Source: Lutimaribacter saemankumensis
Lineage (GTDB): Bacteria; Pseudomonadota; Alphaproteobacteria; Rhodobacterales; Rhodobacteraceae
NCBI RefSeq assembly: GCF_900100005.1
Contig: NZ_FNEB01000004.1
Coordinates: forward strand, 214,343 to 278,342
Reading direction: 5' to 3'
DNA: 64,000 bases
Position 1 is the stretch's first letter; each line of letters starts with the position of its first letter. The notes beneath the pieces are model-generated. The model did no database searches and was not told where the DNA came from. It saw only the letters and a program-made list of their open reading frames with translations. The translations under genes and the position numbers were made by a program. Shown in pieces: positions 1 to 8,804 of this stretch.

Positions 1-1
1 C

Positions 2-1300
2 GTTGTGCTTATGGGGCTGTTGCAAGTCTTCGCCGGTGTGATGCAATGGGGAAAGTTCATCCGGCTGGTGCCGCATCCGGTGATGTTGGGCTTTGTCAAC
101 GGGCTGGCGATCGTGATCTTCCTTGCGCAGCTCAGCCAGTTCAAGGTTCCGGGATCGATCGAGAATACCGGCCACGGCATGGGCGGAGGCGAGTGGCTTT
201 CGGGTGGGCAGCTTTACACGATGCTTGGGCTTGTGGCGCTGACCATGGCGATCATCTGGGTGATGCCGCGGATCACGCGTTTCGTGCCCGCGCCGCTGGC
301 CGGCATCGGGGTCGTGGCCGGGCTGGTGATCGCGCTGGGACTGGATGTGCCGCGCGTGGGCGACATGGCGTCGATCCAGGGCGGGTTGCCGCCGTTTCAT
401 ATCCCCGCCGTGCCGCTGACCTGGGAAACGCTGCAGATCATCCTGCCTTACGCGATCATCCTGGCGGCGATCGGGTTGATCGAGTCGCTGCTGACGCTGA
501 ACCTGGTGGGTGAGATCACCGGCAAGCGCGGTGGCGCGTCGCAGGAATGCATCGCCCAGGGCGTCGCCAACACCGTGACCGGCTTTTTCGGCGGCATGGG
601 CGGTTGTGCGATGATCGGGCAGTCCATGATCAACGTGAAATCGGGCGGGCGCACCCGGGTGGCCGGGATCGCGGCGGCGCTGTTCCTGCTGGTCTTCATC
701 CTGTTCGCGGCGCCGGTGATCGAGCTTATCCCGCTGGCGGCGCTGGTGGGCGTGATGTTCATGGTGGTGATCGGCACGTTCGCCTGGAACTCGCTGACGA
801 TCCTGCGCAAGGTGCCGCTGACCGATGCCTTCGTCATCCTGCTGGTGACCGTGGTCACCGTGATGGAAGACCTGGCCGTCGCGGTGGTCGTGGGCGTGAT
901 CGTTTCGGCGCTGGCCTATGCCTGGAACAATGCCCGCCGCATTCACGCGAAAACATACGACACGCCCGAGGGCGCGCGGGTCTATCAGGTGCAGGGGCCG
1001 CTGTTCTTCGGGTCGAGCGACGGGTTCGTCGAGATGTTCGACATCGAGCGCGACCCGGGGCTGGTGATCGTGGATTTCGCCGACAGCCGGGTGGTGGACC
1101 AGTCCGCGCTGCAGGCCATCGAGGCGGTGGCCGCCAAGTACGAGGCCGCCGGTAAACGCATCGAACTGCGCCACCTGAGCCGGGATTGCCACAAGCTGCT
1201 GAAAAAGGCGGGCCACCTGATGGTCGACAGCGACGACGACCCCGATTACGCGCTGGCGGTGGATTACAGCGTGCGCACCGGCATCCTGGGCGGACACTGA
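2..1300 (+). CDS. SulP family inorganic anion transporter, C-terminal part
   Basis: Inner-membrane secondary transporter of the SulP/SLC26 family, which moves sulfate, bicarbonate or related anions. The reading frame is open to the left edge of the window, so the start and first membrane segments are missing and 432 residues remain. Roughly the first 310 visible residues are a run of hydrophobic segments containing the family-like stretch GIGLIESLLTLNLV... near residue 160. The last 100 or so residues form a soluble STAS domain (VYQVQGPLFFGSS, then VIVDFADSRVVDQSALQAIE), as expected for SulP. Substrate cannot be read from the sequence. The neighbour downstream is on the opposite strand and the two are separated by strong hairpins. 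Confidence 0.9.
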   Translation, partial: VVLMGLLQVFAGVMQWGKFIRLVPHPVMLGFVNGLAIVIFLAQLSQFKVPGSIENTGHGMGGGEWLSGGQLYTMLGLVALTMAIIWVMPRITRFVPAPLAGIGVVAGLVIALGLDVPRVGDMASIQGGLPPFHIPAVPLTWETLQIILPYAIILAAIGLIESLLTLNLVGEITGKRGGASQECIAQGVANTVTGFFGGMGGCAMIGQSMINVKSGGRTRVAGIAAALFLLVFILFAAPVIELIPLAALVGVMFMVVIGTFAWNSLTILRKVPLTDAFVILLVTVVTVMEDLAVAVVVGVIVSALAYAWNNARRIHAKTYDTPEGARVYQVQGPLFFGSSDGFVEMFDIERDPGLVIVDFADSRVVDQSALQAIEAVAAKYEAAGKRIELRHLSRDCHKLLKKAGHLMVDSDDDPDYALAVDYSVRTGILGGH

Positions 1301-1311
1301 CGCTGCGGTTT

Positions 1312-1332
1312 CGGATCGGCTGTGCCGATCCG
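1312..1332. terminator. Hairpin downstream of SulP gene
   Basis: A perfect 9-bp inverted repeat (CGGATCGGC / GCCGATCCG) with a 3-nt TGT loop begins 12 bases after the SulP stop codon. It has no T-tract, so it is a terminator-like structure rather than a textbook intrinsic terminator. It lies between convergent genes and could serve either. Confidence 0.45.
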
Positions 1333-1337
1333 ACCGG

Positions 1338-1373
1338 CCGGGGGGCGTTGCCCCCCGGACCCCCCAGGATATT
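1338..1373. repeat. REP-like palindrome plus GGATATTT, Rhodobacteraceae-type intergenic repeat
   Basis: A perfect 9-bp stem (CCGGGGGGC at 1338-1346, GCCCCCCGG at 1350-1358) with a GTT loop is followed by ACCCCCCAGGATATTT. From general familiarity, a GC-rich hairpin followed by a C-run and AGGATATTT recurs in many Rhodobacteraceae genomes between convergent genes. Here it sits between the convergent SulP and flavin reductase genes. Only one copy was noticed in this window. Confidence 0.5.
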
Positions 1374-1407
1374 TGCGGAAAGAGAAAACGGGCGGGCGCG
1401 CCCCTTG

Positions 1408-2013
1408 TCAGTCGTCGGGGCGGGCGAGACTGAAGAGATCGGTGATCATCGAATAATCGCGATACCCGAGCCGTGTCAGGGGCTGGTAGCTGGTGATGTC
1501 GAAAACCCCGTCCTTCAGGCAATCGTCGCGCATGTAGATGCCCGTGACCTCGCCCAGTACGAGGTAGTTCGCCTCGCCGCGCAGTTTCACGACATCGACC
1601 AGCGTGCATTCCAGCGCCGCGGGGACGCCATCGACGCGGGCGCAGGGGATGGTTTCGCATTCGACCCGTGTCAGCCCGGCATGATCGAACTCGGACACGT
1701 CTGCGGGGATTGTCGCGCTCGAGGCGTTCATCGCGTCGCGCATCGCGTATTCCACGATGTTGACGCAGAACACGCCGCTTTCGCGGATGTTGCTGACGCT
1801 GTCCTTGGTGCCCTCGCGGTCGGATTTGGTTCCGGTCGAGGAAAACATGACCTGCGGCGGCACATAGGCGGTGGCGTTGAAGAAGGAATAGGGCGCGAGA
1901 TTGTCGATCCCATCCTTGCCTCGGGTCGAAATCCAGCCGATCGGGCGGGGCGTTACGATGGCATTGAACGGGTTGTGTGGCAGGCCATGGCCATTTTTCG
2001 GTTCGTAAAACAT
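1408..2013 (-). CDS. Flavin reductase family protein (FMN-binding split barrel)
   Basis: A 201-residue cytosolic protein of the flavin reductase-like family, which binds FMN and uses NAD(P)H to reduce free flavin or acts as a small flavoprotein oxidoreductase. The N-terminus MFYEPKNGHGLPHNPFNAIV, then TPRPIGWISTRG and NLAPYSFFNATAYVPPQVMF, follows the usual split-barrel order (P-R-P-I-G/W-I-S-T, then the S/A-P-Y-S-F-F-N flavin-contact stretch). The frame runs open further upstream, but ATG at 2013 matches family starts; the longer extension is low-complexity Arg/Pro-rich. It stands alone between SulP and an acetyltransferase on the other strand. Physiological partner unknown. Confidence 0.88.
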   Translation of the reverse strand: MFYEPKNGHGLPHNPFNAIVTPRPIGWISTRGKDGIDNLAPYSFFNATAYVPPQVMFSSTGTKSDREGTKDSVSNIRESGVFCVNIVEYAMRDAMNASSATIPADVSEFDHAGLTRVECETIPCARVDGVPAALECTLVDVVKLRGEANYLVLGEVTGIYMRDDCLKDGVFDITSYQPLTRLGYRDYSMITDLFSLARPDD

Positions 2014-2093
2014 GCTTGTCCTATCCTGTCGCGTTTGTGCCAGACCTAGCGCCATGCTAGGGGGCTTTCCAGCGGAATCAGGGGGTTGGCCCG

Positions 2094-2579
2094 GTGTTTG
2101 AACTGGCGCAGGAACGCGACAGCGATTGGTGGGAGGTCGAGGCGCTTTACGACCTGTGCTTTGCGCCGGGACGCGAGGCCTTGTCGAGCTATCGTTTGCG
2201 CGACGGCGTGCCGCCGGTTTCCGAGCTGTCACTCGTGGCGCGGGACGCCGATGGCATCCTTGCCGGGGCGATCCGGTTCTGGCCAGTTCTGGTGGGCGGG
2301 CGAAAGGCCCTGCTGCTTGGCCCCGTCGCGGTTCACCCGACACGCCAGGGTGAGGGGCTGGGCGGGCTGCTCATCCGCGACAGCCTGGCGCGCGCCGTGG
2401 CGCTGCGGTGGGAACGGGTGATGCTGGTGGGTGATGCGCCCTATTATGCGCGTTTCGGGTTTTTCCGGCTCGACGGGGTCGAGATGCCGCCGCCGACGAA
2501 CCCCGAAAGGGTTCTGGGCCGCGCTTTGGTGCCAGGCGCCTGGGATGGCGTGAAAGGCAAGGTAAGCCGTGCGACTTGA
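2094..2579 (+). CDS. GNAT family N-acetyltransferase
   Basis: A 161-residue acetyl-CoA-dependent acetyltransferase of the GNAT fold. The acetyl-CoA-binding region is visible as LLLGPVAVHPTRQGEGLGGLLIRDSL (beta4 plus the R/Q-x-x-G-x-G/A-like turn QGEGLG near residue 90), followed by VMLVGDAPYYARFGF, the typical beta5 and Y-x-R-F-G-F ending seen in YhbS-like members. The start is GTG at 2094; no ATG in frame gives a complete domain. The stop is at the TTG that would lengthen the following gene. The substrate is not identifiable. Confidence 0.85.
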   Translation: MFELAQERDSDWWEVEALYDLCFAPGREALSSYRLRDGVPPVSELSLVARDADGILAGAIRFWPVLVGGRKALLLGPVAVHPTRQGEGLGGLLIRDSLARAVALRWERVMLVGDAPYYARFGFFRLDGVEMPPPTNPERVLGRALVPGAWDGVKGKVSRAT

Positions 2580-2626
2580 ACCGGGACGTGCCCTTCCCAA
2601 TCTATGAAAGGCGGGAAGGAGCGCCC

Positions 2627-3394
2627 ATGGACATAGAAATCGCCGATCCGACACCTGTTGACCTCGAGGCTGAAATGACTGCGTTGGCGCGCCGCTACCG
2701 GGCTGCGGGCGGCGTGGGCATTCAGGTTCTGAACCTGATCGGGGGACGTGCCGAGGGGCTGCTCGACCGGCTGCCGAAACCGGCGCGCGACAACCTGGAC
2801 GGTGCGACCGAAGAGGCGCTCAGGCTGGCGATGCGGGCGGCGCAATCTTCGCGTGGGGTGGTCGGGGATCAGCCCGGCTGGCTGAATACAGCGCTGACAA
2901 CGGCGATGGGGGCCGCCGGCGGCTTTGGCGGCTTGCCATCCGCTCTGGCGGAATTGCCTGTCACCACAACCGTGCTGCTGCGTGCGATACAGGGGGCCGC
3001 GGCCGAACACGGGTTCGACCCGGCGGCGGAAAACGTGCAGTTCGACTGCATCCGCGTGCTGGCAAGCGCCGGCCCGCTGGAAGAGGATGACGGCAGCGAC
3101 CTGGCGTTCATCGGCACACGGCTGACGCTGACAGGGCCGACGCTGAACGCGCTGATCGCCCGCGTGGCGCCGCGTCTGGCTACGGTTCTTGGGCAGAAAC
3201 TTGCGGCGCAGACCGTGCCCGTCCTGGGGGCCGTGGCGGGTGCGGCCACGAACTATGCCTATACCAGCTACTACCAGGAAATGGCGCATGTGCATTTTCG
3301 TCTGCGCCGCCTCGCCATCGAGGCCGACACGGCGCATGCCGATCTGCTGGACGATTTGCGGCGGCGTGTCGCCCCGAAAATCAGCCGGATGTAG
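2627..3394 (+). CDS. EcsC family protein
   Basis: A 255-residue protein resembling the EcsC family, named after a Bacillus protein encoded with an ABC transporter but of unknown biochemical role. Features seen: an N-terminal helical region (LEAEMTALARRYRAAGGVGI), a central glycine-rich hydrophobic helix (TTAMGAAGGFGGLPSALAEL around residues 90-110) and a second one near 200 (PVLGAVAGAATNYAYTSYY), as is usual for EcsC proteins, which appear membrane-associated. ATG at 2627 is chosen over the upstream TTG at 2576 because it has a good GGAAGGA ribosome-binding site 5 bases away. It follows the acetyltransferase by 47 bases and precedes the P450. Confidence 0.82.
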   Translation: MDIEIADPTPVDLEAEMTALARRYRAAGGVGIQVLNLIGGRAEGLLDRLPKPARDNLDGATEEALRLAMRAAQSSRGVVGDQPGWLNTALTTAMGAAGGFGGLPSALAELPVTTTVLLRAIQGAAAEHGFDPAAENVQFDCIRVLASAGPLEEDDGSDLAFIGTRLTLTGPTLNALIARVAPRLATVLGQKLAAQTVPVLGAVAGAATNYAYTSYYQEMAHVHFRLRRLAIEADTAHADLLDDLRRRVAPKISRM

Positions 3395-3454
3395 ACCGCG
3401 GGCTATTGCCTGCACTGCGAACGGGCCGCAAACTCCGCCACAGGAGGAGCCCGC

Positions 3455-4615
3455 ATGTCGAACGCACCCGTCCACGAGATCGACCCGAAAGCATTCTGGC
3501 GCGATCCCTATCCCGATCTCGCAAGGATGCGGGCCGAGGCGCCGATTGCCTATGTCCCGCAACTGGGCGCGACGCTGATAACGCGGCGCGACGACATCTT
3601 CGTCAACGAAAAGAAGATCGAGGTGTTTTCCTCGCATCAGCCCGAGGGTTTGATGACGATCCTCATGGGCGAAAACATGATGCGCAAGGATGGCGCGCCC
3701 CACGTGGCAGAACGGCGCGCGATCTTTCCGACCGTGTCGCCAAAGACGGTCAAGCAGGTGTGGAAGGACCAGTTCGCCGCGGGCGCGGCGCGGGCGCTTG
3801 ACCGGTTGCATGGCCGCGATACCGCCGATCTGGTCAAGGACTATGCGATGGAGGTCAGCGCGGAGGCGCTGAAATCCATGACCGGGCTGATCAACATGGA
3901 CTGGCGCGAAATGGACCGGGTCAGCCAGGGCATGATCGACGGCTGCGCGAACTATGCCGGCGATCCCGCGATCGAGGCGCATTGCCACGATTGCACCGCG
4001 TCCATCGACCGTCATATCACCGAGCGGCTGCCTGAATTGCGCAAGGCCCCCGACCAGTCGCTGATTTCCGTGCAGATCGAGGCCGGTTTGCCCGAGGCAC
4101 AGATGCGCGCCAACGTGAAGCTGGCGATTTCGGGCGGGCAGAACGAACCGCGCGATGCCATCGCGGGCGCAGCCTGGGCGATGCTGGCCCATCCCGAATG
4201 GCTGGAGGCGGTGCGGGCGGGCGACGTCAGCTGGCTGCAGGTGTTCGAGGAATACGCCCGCTGGATCAGTCCGATCGGCATGTCACCCCGCAGGATTGCG
4301 CAGCGTCACGAGGTGGGTGGCGTCACGCTCGAGCCCGAGGACCGTTTGTTTTTCATGTTCGGATCGGGCAACCGCGACGAAAGCGTCTTCGCCCGCCCCG
4401 ATGTGTTCGATCCGACCCAGGATATTTCCGCCGCGATATCGTTCGGGGCGGGGCCGCATTTCTGCGCCGGGGCCTGGGCCTCGCGCTGCCTGATCGCCGA
4501 GGTGGCGCTGCCGATGCTGTTCGAGCGGTTCCCCAAGATCGCGCTGGCGGACGAGGCGCCGTTTGGTGGGTGGGCCTTTAGAGGGCCTTTGAATGTGCCG
4601 GTGCGGCTGAACTGA
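3455..4615 (+). CDS. Cytochrome P450
   Basis: A 386-residue soluble bacterial P450 mono-oxygenase. The heme-thiolate signature is FGAGPHFCAG near residue 334, with the cysteine ligand in place. The K-helix ExxR motif is EYAR (near residue 267). The I-helix is unusual: NVKLAISGGQNEPRDAIAG aligns without gaps to the normal N-V-x-L-x-x-x-A-G-x-E/D-T-T stretch, but the acid-threonine pair that delivers protons to bound oxygen is replaced by Asn-Glu, followed by Pro. A GGAGG-type ribosome-binding site precedes the ATG. No ferredoxin or ferredoxin reductase gene lies nearby, so redox partners must be encoded elsewhere. Substrate unknown. Confidence 0.93.
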   Translation: MSNAPVHEIDPKAFWRDPYPDLARMRAEAPIAYVPQLGATLITRRDDIFVNEKKIEVFSSHQPEGLMTILMGENMMRKDGAPHVAERRAIFPTVSPKTVKQVWKDQFAAGAARALDRLHGRDTADLVKDYAMEVSAEALKSMTGLINMDWREMDRVSQGMIDGCANYAGDPAIEAHCHDCTASIDRHITERLPELRKAPDQSLISVQIEAGLPEAQMRANVKLAISGGQNEPRDAIAGAAWAMLAHPEWLEAVRAGDVSWLQVFEEYARWISPIGMSPRRIAQRHEVGGVTLEPEDRLFFMFGSGNRDESVFARPDVFDPTQDISAAISFGAGPHFCAGAWASRCLIAEVALPMLFERFPKIALADEAPFGGWAFRGPLNVPVRLN

Positions 4616-4623
4616 ACAGGGGG

Positions 4624-6867
4624 TCAGGCGCCGTTGCGCAGGAACTCCATCACGGCAGGACGTACCGACATTTCGCCGCGGTCGCGCGCGCCATGGATCA
4701 CGGCGCGCAGTTCATCGAGGTTGGTACGCCGCAGCACGTTCTTGACCGGTCCGATCGAAGCCGGACGCATCGACAGCGTGGGAATACCGATGGCGGCAAG
4801 GCAGGCTGCTTCGATCGGGCGGCCCGCGTCCTCTCCGCAGAAGCTGAGCGCGGTGTTCGATGCCTCGCAGCGCGCCACGATCTGTTCGAGAAAAGTCAGG
4901 AAAGACACGTTGAGCGTGTCATAGCGTCGGCGCACACGTTCGTTTTCGCGGTCGGCGGCAAAGAAGAACTGCTTCAGGTCGTTTCCGCCAATCGACAGGA
5001 AATCGACCATTTCAAAGAACTTGTCCGGCGCGAAGGCGAGGCTGGGGGTTTCCAGCATCGCACCCACTTCGATCTTTTGCGGGATGACGTGCCCAAGGAT
5101 CTTTTCACGCGCAAGCGCCTTGTCCATCTCGGCGCGGGCGGCGGTGAATTCTTCGTACTGCGCCACAAACGGGAACATCACCGTCAGCGGCCGGCCGGCT
5201 GCGGCGCGCAACAGCGCCTGGAGCTGCATCCGAAGCACGCCGGGTTTGTCGAGGCCCACCCTGATTGCCCGCCAGCCAAGCGCGGGGTTCGGTTCGTCGT
5301 TGGGCTTCATGTAGGGCAGGACTTTGTCCGACCCAATGTCGAGCGTGCGGAACACCACGCGCTTGCCATGCGCGGCGTCCAGAACGCGCGAATAGAGCGC
5401 GGCCAGCTCGTGGCGCTTGGGCATCTGGTTGCGCACGAGGAATTGCAGTTCGGTCCGAAACAGGCCGACACCTTCGGCGCCCGACCCGTCGAGGCTGGGC
5501 AGATCGGCCATCAGGCCCGCGTTCATGTGCAGCCCGATCGTCTTGCCGTCCAGCGTGGTGGCGGGCTTGTCGCGGATCGAGGCATAACGTTCCAGCGCCT
5601 GGGCCTGCATCGCGATCTTGTCGCGGAACGCCGACACAACGGTTTCGTCAGGCCGCAGATGCACGATGCCCTGATCGCCATCCACCATGATGTGATCGCC
5701 GTTCAGCGCCTCGGTCGTGATCCGTTCTGCGTGGATGACCAGCGGGATCGCGAGCGCGCGCGCGACGATCGCGGCATGGCTGCCGACCGAGCCTTCCTCG
5801 AGCACGATACCTTTCAGGCTGCGCCCGTAATCCAGCAGTTCCGCAGGTCCGATATTGCGGGCGATCAGGATCGGGTCGGGGGGCATTTCCGCGCCGGTTT
5901 CGTTGCCCTGGCCGGTCAGGATGCGCAGCAGGCGGTTCGACAGGTCGTCGAGGTCGTGCAGGCGGCCGCGCAGATAGGGGTCGCTGACCTGACTCATGCG
6001 GGCGCGGGCGGCGGATTGTTCCTTTTCGACGGCGGCCTCGGCCGACAGGCCGCGGGCGATGTCCTCTTCCATGCGGCGCATCCAGCCCTTGGAATTGGCG
6101 AACATCCGGTAGGCTTCCAGAACCTCCATCTGTTCCTTGTCGCCGGTGGCCGCACCTTCGAGCATCTGGTCCACGCGCACACGCAGGTGATCGACCGCTT
6201 CGTGCAGGCGGGTCAGTTCCTTGTGCGGGTCTTCGGCGACCGGATTGGTGATGACCACGCGCGGTTCATGCAGCCAGACATGGCCCTGTGCCGCGCCTTC
6301 CTGGCCGGTCGTGCCGCGGAACATGACGGGCTGCTGGTGGCGCGCCTTCAGTGCCGCGCCTTCGCCGACGAAGGCGCCAAGCTCGGTCATTTCGGCCAGC
6401 ACCATCGCCACCACTTCGAGCGCGTAGACCTCGTCCGATGAAAACTGCCGCGCCTCCTTGGACTGCACGACGAGCACGCCCAGTTTCTCGCCCAGCCGCT
6501 GCACCGGGATGCCCAGGAACGAGGAATAGATTTCCTCGCCCGTTTCGGGCATGTAGCGAAATCCCTTTTCCTTGGGGGCATCGGCCGAGTTTACGATCTT
6601 GCCGGTGCGCGCAACGCGGCCCACGAGGCCCTCGCCCAGGCGCATGCGGGTTTCGTGCACGGCCTCGGGGTTCAGGCCCTCGGTGGCGCACAGTTCCAGC
6701 GTTTCCTCGTCCCGGAACAGGTAGACCGAGCACACCTCGGTGCCCATCGAGTCGGCGATCAGATGGGTGATCTTGTCCAGCCGCGCCTGACCCGCGGCCT
6801 CTTCGGCCATGGTGTCGCGCAGCCGGCGCAGCAGCTTGCGGCTTTCGCTTTCGGTCGTTTCAGGCAT
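4624..6867 (-). CDS. ptsP: Phosphoenolpyruvate--protein phosphotransferase PtsP (EI-Ntr)
   Basis: A 747-residue Enzyme I of the nitrogen-type phosphotransferase system, which takes phosphate from PEP and passes it to NPr (PtsO) and then EIIA-Ntr, a regulatory rather than sugar-transporting relay. Order of domains: GAF sensor (about residues 20-165), PEP-utiliser N-terminal helical domain (about 170-290), swivelling phosphohistidine domain with GSVGSHAAIVARA (His near 364), and the TIM-barrel PEP-binding domain (GVGLFRTELQFL, EVGAMLETPSLA, SIGGNDLKQF, SFCGEDAGRP). ATG at 6867 is preferred to an upstream TTG at 6888. It lies 161 bases downstream of lysC on the same strand, a neighbourhood common in alphaproteobacteria. 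Confidence 0.95.
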   Translation of the reverse strand: MPETTESESRKLLRRLRDTMAEEAAGQARLDKITHLIADSMGTEVCSVYLFRDEETLELCATEGLNPEAVHETRMRLGEGLVGRVARTGKIVNSADAPKEKGFRYMPETGEEIYSSFLGIPVQRLGEKLGVLVVQSKEARQFSSDEVYALEVVAMVLAEMTELGAFVGEGAALKARHQQPVMFRGTTGQEGAAQGHVWLHEPRVVITNPVAEDPHKELTRLHEAVDHLRVRVDQMLEGAATGDKEQMEVLEAYRMFANSKGWMRRMEEDIARGLSAEAAVEKEQSAARARMSQVSDPYLRGRLHDLDDLSNRLLRILTGQGNETGAEMPPDPILIARNIGPAELLDYGRSLKGIVLEEGSVGSHAAIVARALAIPLVIHAERITTEALNGDHIMVDGDQGIVHLRPDETVVSAFRDKIAMQAQALERYASIRDKPATTLDGKTIGLHMNAGLMADLPSLDGSGAEGVGLFRTELQFLVRNQMPKRHELAALYSRVLDAAHGKRVVFRTLDIGSDKVLPYMKPNDEPNPALGWRAIRVGLDKPGVLRMQLQALLRAAAGRPLTVMFPFVAQYEEFTAARAEMDKALAREKILGHVIPQKIEVGAMLETPSLAFAPDKFFEMVDFLSIGGNDLKQFFFAADRENERVRRRYDTLNVSFLTFLEQIVARCEASNTALSFCGEDAGRPIEAACLAAIGIPTLSMRPASIGPVKNVLRRTNLDELRAVIHGARDRGEMSVRPAVMEFLRNGA

Positions 6868-7028
6868 GAGTTCTGCCGCTGTCCCCAAGATGGTGCGCCG
6901 TTATCCCGGCCCGACAGTTAGATCACAACGCGGGCCGGATTTGAACGGATTTCTTGTAGGTTGCGGTGGCAAGCCAAAGCGCCGATGCCCTTCATGCGTG
7001 CGATTTGGGCAGGGCGAGGGCCGTGGGC

Positions 7029-8267
7029 TCAGGCCGCCTTTTCCAGCTCGAACGCATCATGGAGCGCCTGCACGGCCAATTCCATGTATTTGCGGTCGAT
7101 CAGAACCGAGATCTTGATTTCCGAGGTCGCGATGACCTTGATGTTGATCCCTTCGTCGCTGAGCGTCTTGAACATCTTGGCGGCGACACCCGACTGGCTG
7201 CGCATGCCGATGCCGACGGCCGACACCTTGGCCACGTCGGTATCGGCGATCAGGTCGTGGAAATTGATGTGACCGGCAGTTTTCGCGTCGTTCAGCGCCT
7301 TTTCGGCGCGCTTCACCTGGTCCACCGGGCAGGAAAAGGTCATGTCGGTGCGACCTTCCTCGGCGATGTTCTGGATGATCATGTCGACATTGACGCCGGA
7401 TTCGGCCAGCGGGCCAAAGATGGCGGCGGCGATGCCGGGACGGTCGGCGACGCTGACCAGTGTCATCTTGGCCTCGTCGCGGCTGTAGGCGATGCCCGAA
7501 ACGGGACGGTTTTCCATGACTTCCTCCTCATCGCAGACGAGCGTGCCCGCATCGTCGGATTGTTCCTCGAAACTGGACAGGACGCGCAGCTTGACCTTGT
7601 AGCGCATGGCCAGCTCGACCGAGCGGGTCTGCAGCACCTTGGCGCCGAGGCTGGCAAGCTCCAGCATTTCCTCGAACGCGATCTTGTCAAGCTTGCGCGC
7701 CTTCGACGCGATGCGGGGGTCGGTCGTGTAGACGCCATCCACATCGGTGTAGATATCGCAGCGTTCCGCGCCGAAAGCCGCGGCAAAGGCCACGGCCGTC
7801 GTGTCGCTGCCGCCCCGGCCCAGCGTGGTGATGCGGCCTTCGGGGCTGACGCCCTGGAAGCCGGCGACCACGGCCACGCGCATGCCTTCGCCGAACTTCG
7901 CCATGATGTTGTCGGTCGGGATATCCTCGATCCGGGCCGAGGAATGGGCGCTGTTGGTTTTCACCGGCACCTGCCAGCCCTGCCAGCTGCGCGCGGGCAC
8001 GTCCATTTCCTGCAACGTCAGCGCCATCAGGCCCGCGGTGACGTTTTCGCCCGAGCTGACGATGGCGTCGTATTCGCGCGCATCGTACAGCGGCGATGTC
8101 TCGTTCACGAAGCCCACCAGCTTGTTGGTTTCCCCCGCCATGGCCGAGACGATGACGATCACGTCATAGCCCTTGGATACCTCGACGCCGACGCGTTTGG
8201 CGGCGCGCCTGATCCGGTCCAGCGTGGCGACCGAGGTGCCGCCGAATTTCATCACGAGAATGGGCAT
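7029..8267 (-). CDS. lysC: Aspartate kinase
   Basis: A 412-residue aspartokinase that phosphorylates L-aspartate at the first step toward lysine, methionine, threonine and diaminopimelate. The N-terminus MPILVMKFGGTSVAT is the catalytic K-F-G-G-T-S motif; the kinase core continues to about residue 240 (TLGRGGSDTTAVA; IYTDVDGVYTTDPR). Two ACT domains follow (from MTLVSVADRPGIAAAIF and from VAKVSAVGIGMRS), the sites where lysine or threonine usually inhibits. The length is normal for the monofunctional enzyme. It is the first gene of a minus-strand pair with ptsP. Confidence 0.97.
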   Translation of the reverse strand: MPILVMKFGGTSVATLDRIRRAAKRVGVEVSKGYDVIVIVSAMAGETNKLVGFVNETSPLYDAREYDAIVSSGENVTAGLMALTLQEMDVPARSWQGWQVPVKTNSAHSSARIEDIPTDNIMAKFGEGMRVAVVAGFQGVSPEGRITTLGRGGSDTTAVAFAAAFGAERCDIYTDVDGVYTTDPRIASKARKLDKIAFEEMLELASLGAKVLQTRSVELAMRYKVKLRVLSSFEEQSDDAGTLVCDEEEVMENRPVSGIAYSRDEAKMTLVSVADRPGIAAAIFGPLAESGVNVDMIIQNIAEEGRTDMTFSCPVDQVKRAEKALNDAKTAGHINFHDLIADTDVAKVSAVGIGMRSQSGVAAKMFKTLSDEGINIKVIATSEIKISVLIDRKYMELAVQALHDAFELEKAA

Positions 8268-8351
8268 GGGATTCCCCGACGTTCAAGTTTCGCGGGGTTT
8301 AGGCGCAGTTGCGCGAAAGGGCAAGATATCAATGATGCGGGGGCTGTCCGC

Positions 8352-8804
8352 TCAGCCGCGGTAATCGGCCGCGCGCAAGGTGCCCGAATGCGCCATGGTT
8401 TCGGCCCCGTCGACGATGTCGGTGTTTTGTGCCGCCTGGGTGATCCAGCCTTCTGTCGTCCTTTGCGCAACGAAGGTCAGGATGGTGCGGCGCGGCCCTG
8501 CAGCGCCACCATCGGGCAGGCGCTGGCCCGTCAGCGTAAAGCGGCACTGCACGATGGCCACATCATCGCCCAGGTGCTTGACGCGGATCGTGCCCGGCGT
8601 CAGCAGGGTTTCCGCGAAAAAGCTCTGCAATGCGTAATCATGGGCCTTTTCGATCGCGGCGCGGTCATGCCACCACAGGCCGACCACGTTCACGAACTCG
8701 GCCTTTTCCGCGAAGAGCGCGGCAAGTGCTGCCGCGTCCCGCGCCATCCATGCGGCGGCAAAGGCGCCGGGGATGTCGCCCGGTTCTGCGGGCAGCGCGG
8801 TCAA
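8352..8804 (-). CDS. SnoaL/NTF2-like protein (SgcJ/EcaC type)
   Basis: A 150-residue single-domain protein of the NTF2/SnoaL fold, annotated in many genomes as SgcJ/EcaC family. The pattern FAAAWMARDAAALAALFAEKA, then EFVNVVGLWWHDRAAIEKAH and a C-terminal WITQAAQNTDIV, is the usual helix-plus-cone sheet of these small proteins; they can be hydrolases, isomerases or ligand-binding proteins, so function is open. No ATG is available: the best start is TTG at 8804, which overlaps the TGA of the upstream SDR gene (ATTGA), implying translational coupling. Confidence 0.75.
   Translation of the reverse strand: MTALPAEPGDIPGAFAAAWMARDAAALAALFAEKAEFVNVVGLWWHDRAAIEKAHDYALQSFFAETLLTPGTIRVKHLGDDVAIVQCRFTLTGQRLPDGGAAGPRRTILTFVAQRTTEGWITQAAQNTDIVDGAETMAHSGTLRAADYRG

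Noticed and set aside
1186..2049. Long plus-strand frame opposite the flavin reductase gene
   Set aside because: Antisense shadow in GC-rich DNA; composition is Arg/Gly/Asp-rich and no family pattern is present.
4693..6441. 582-residue plus-strand frame opposite ptsP
   Set aside because: Antisense shadow of the conserved PtsP reading frame.
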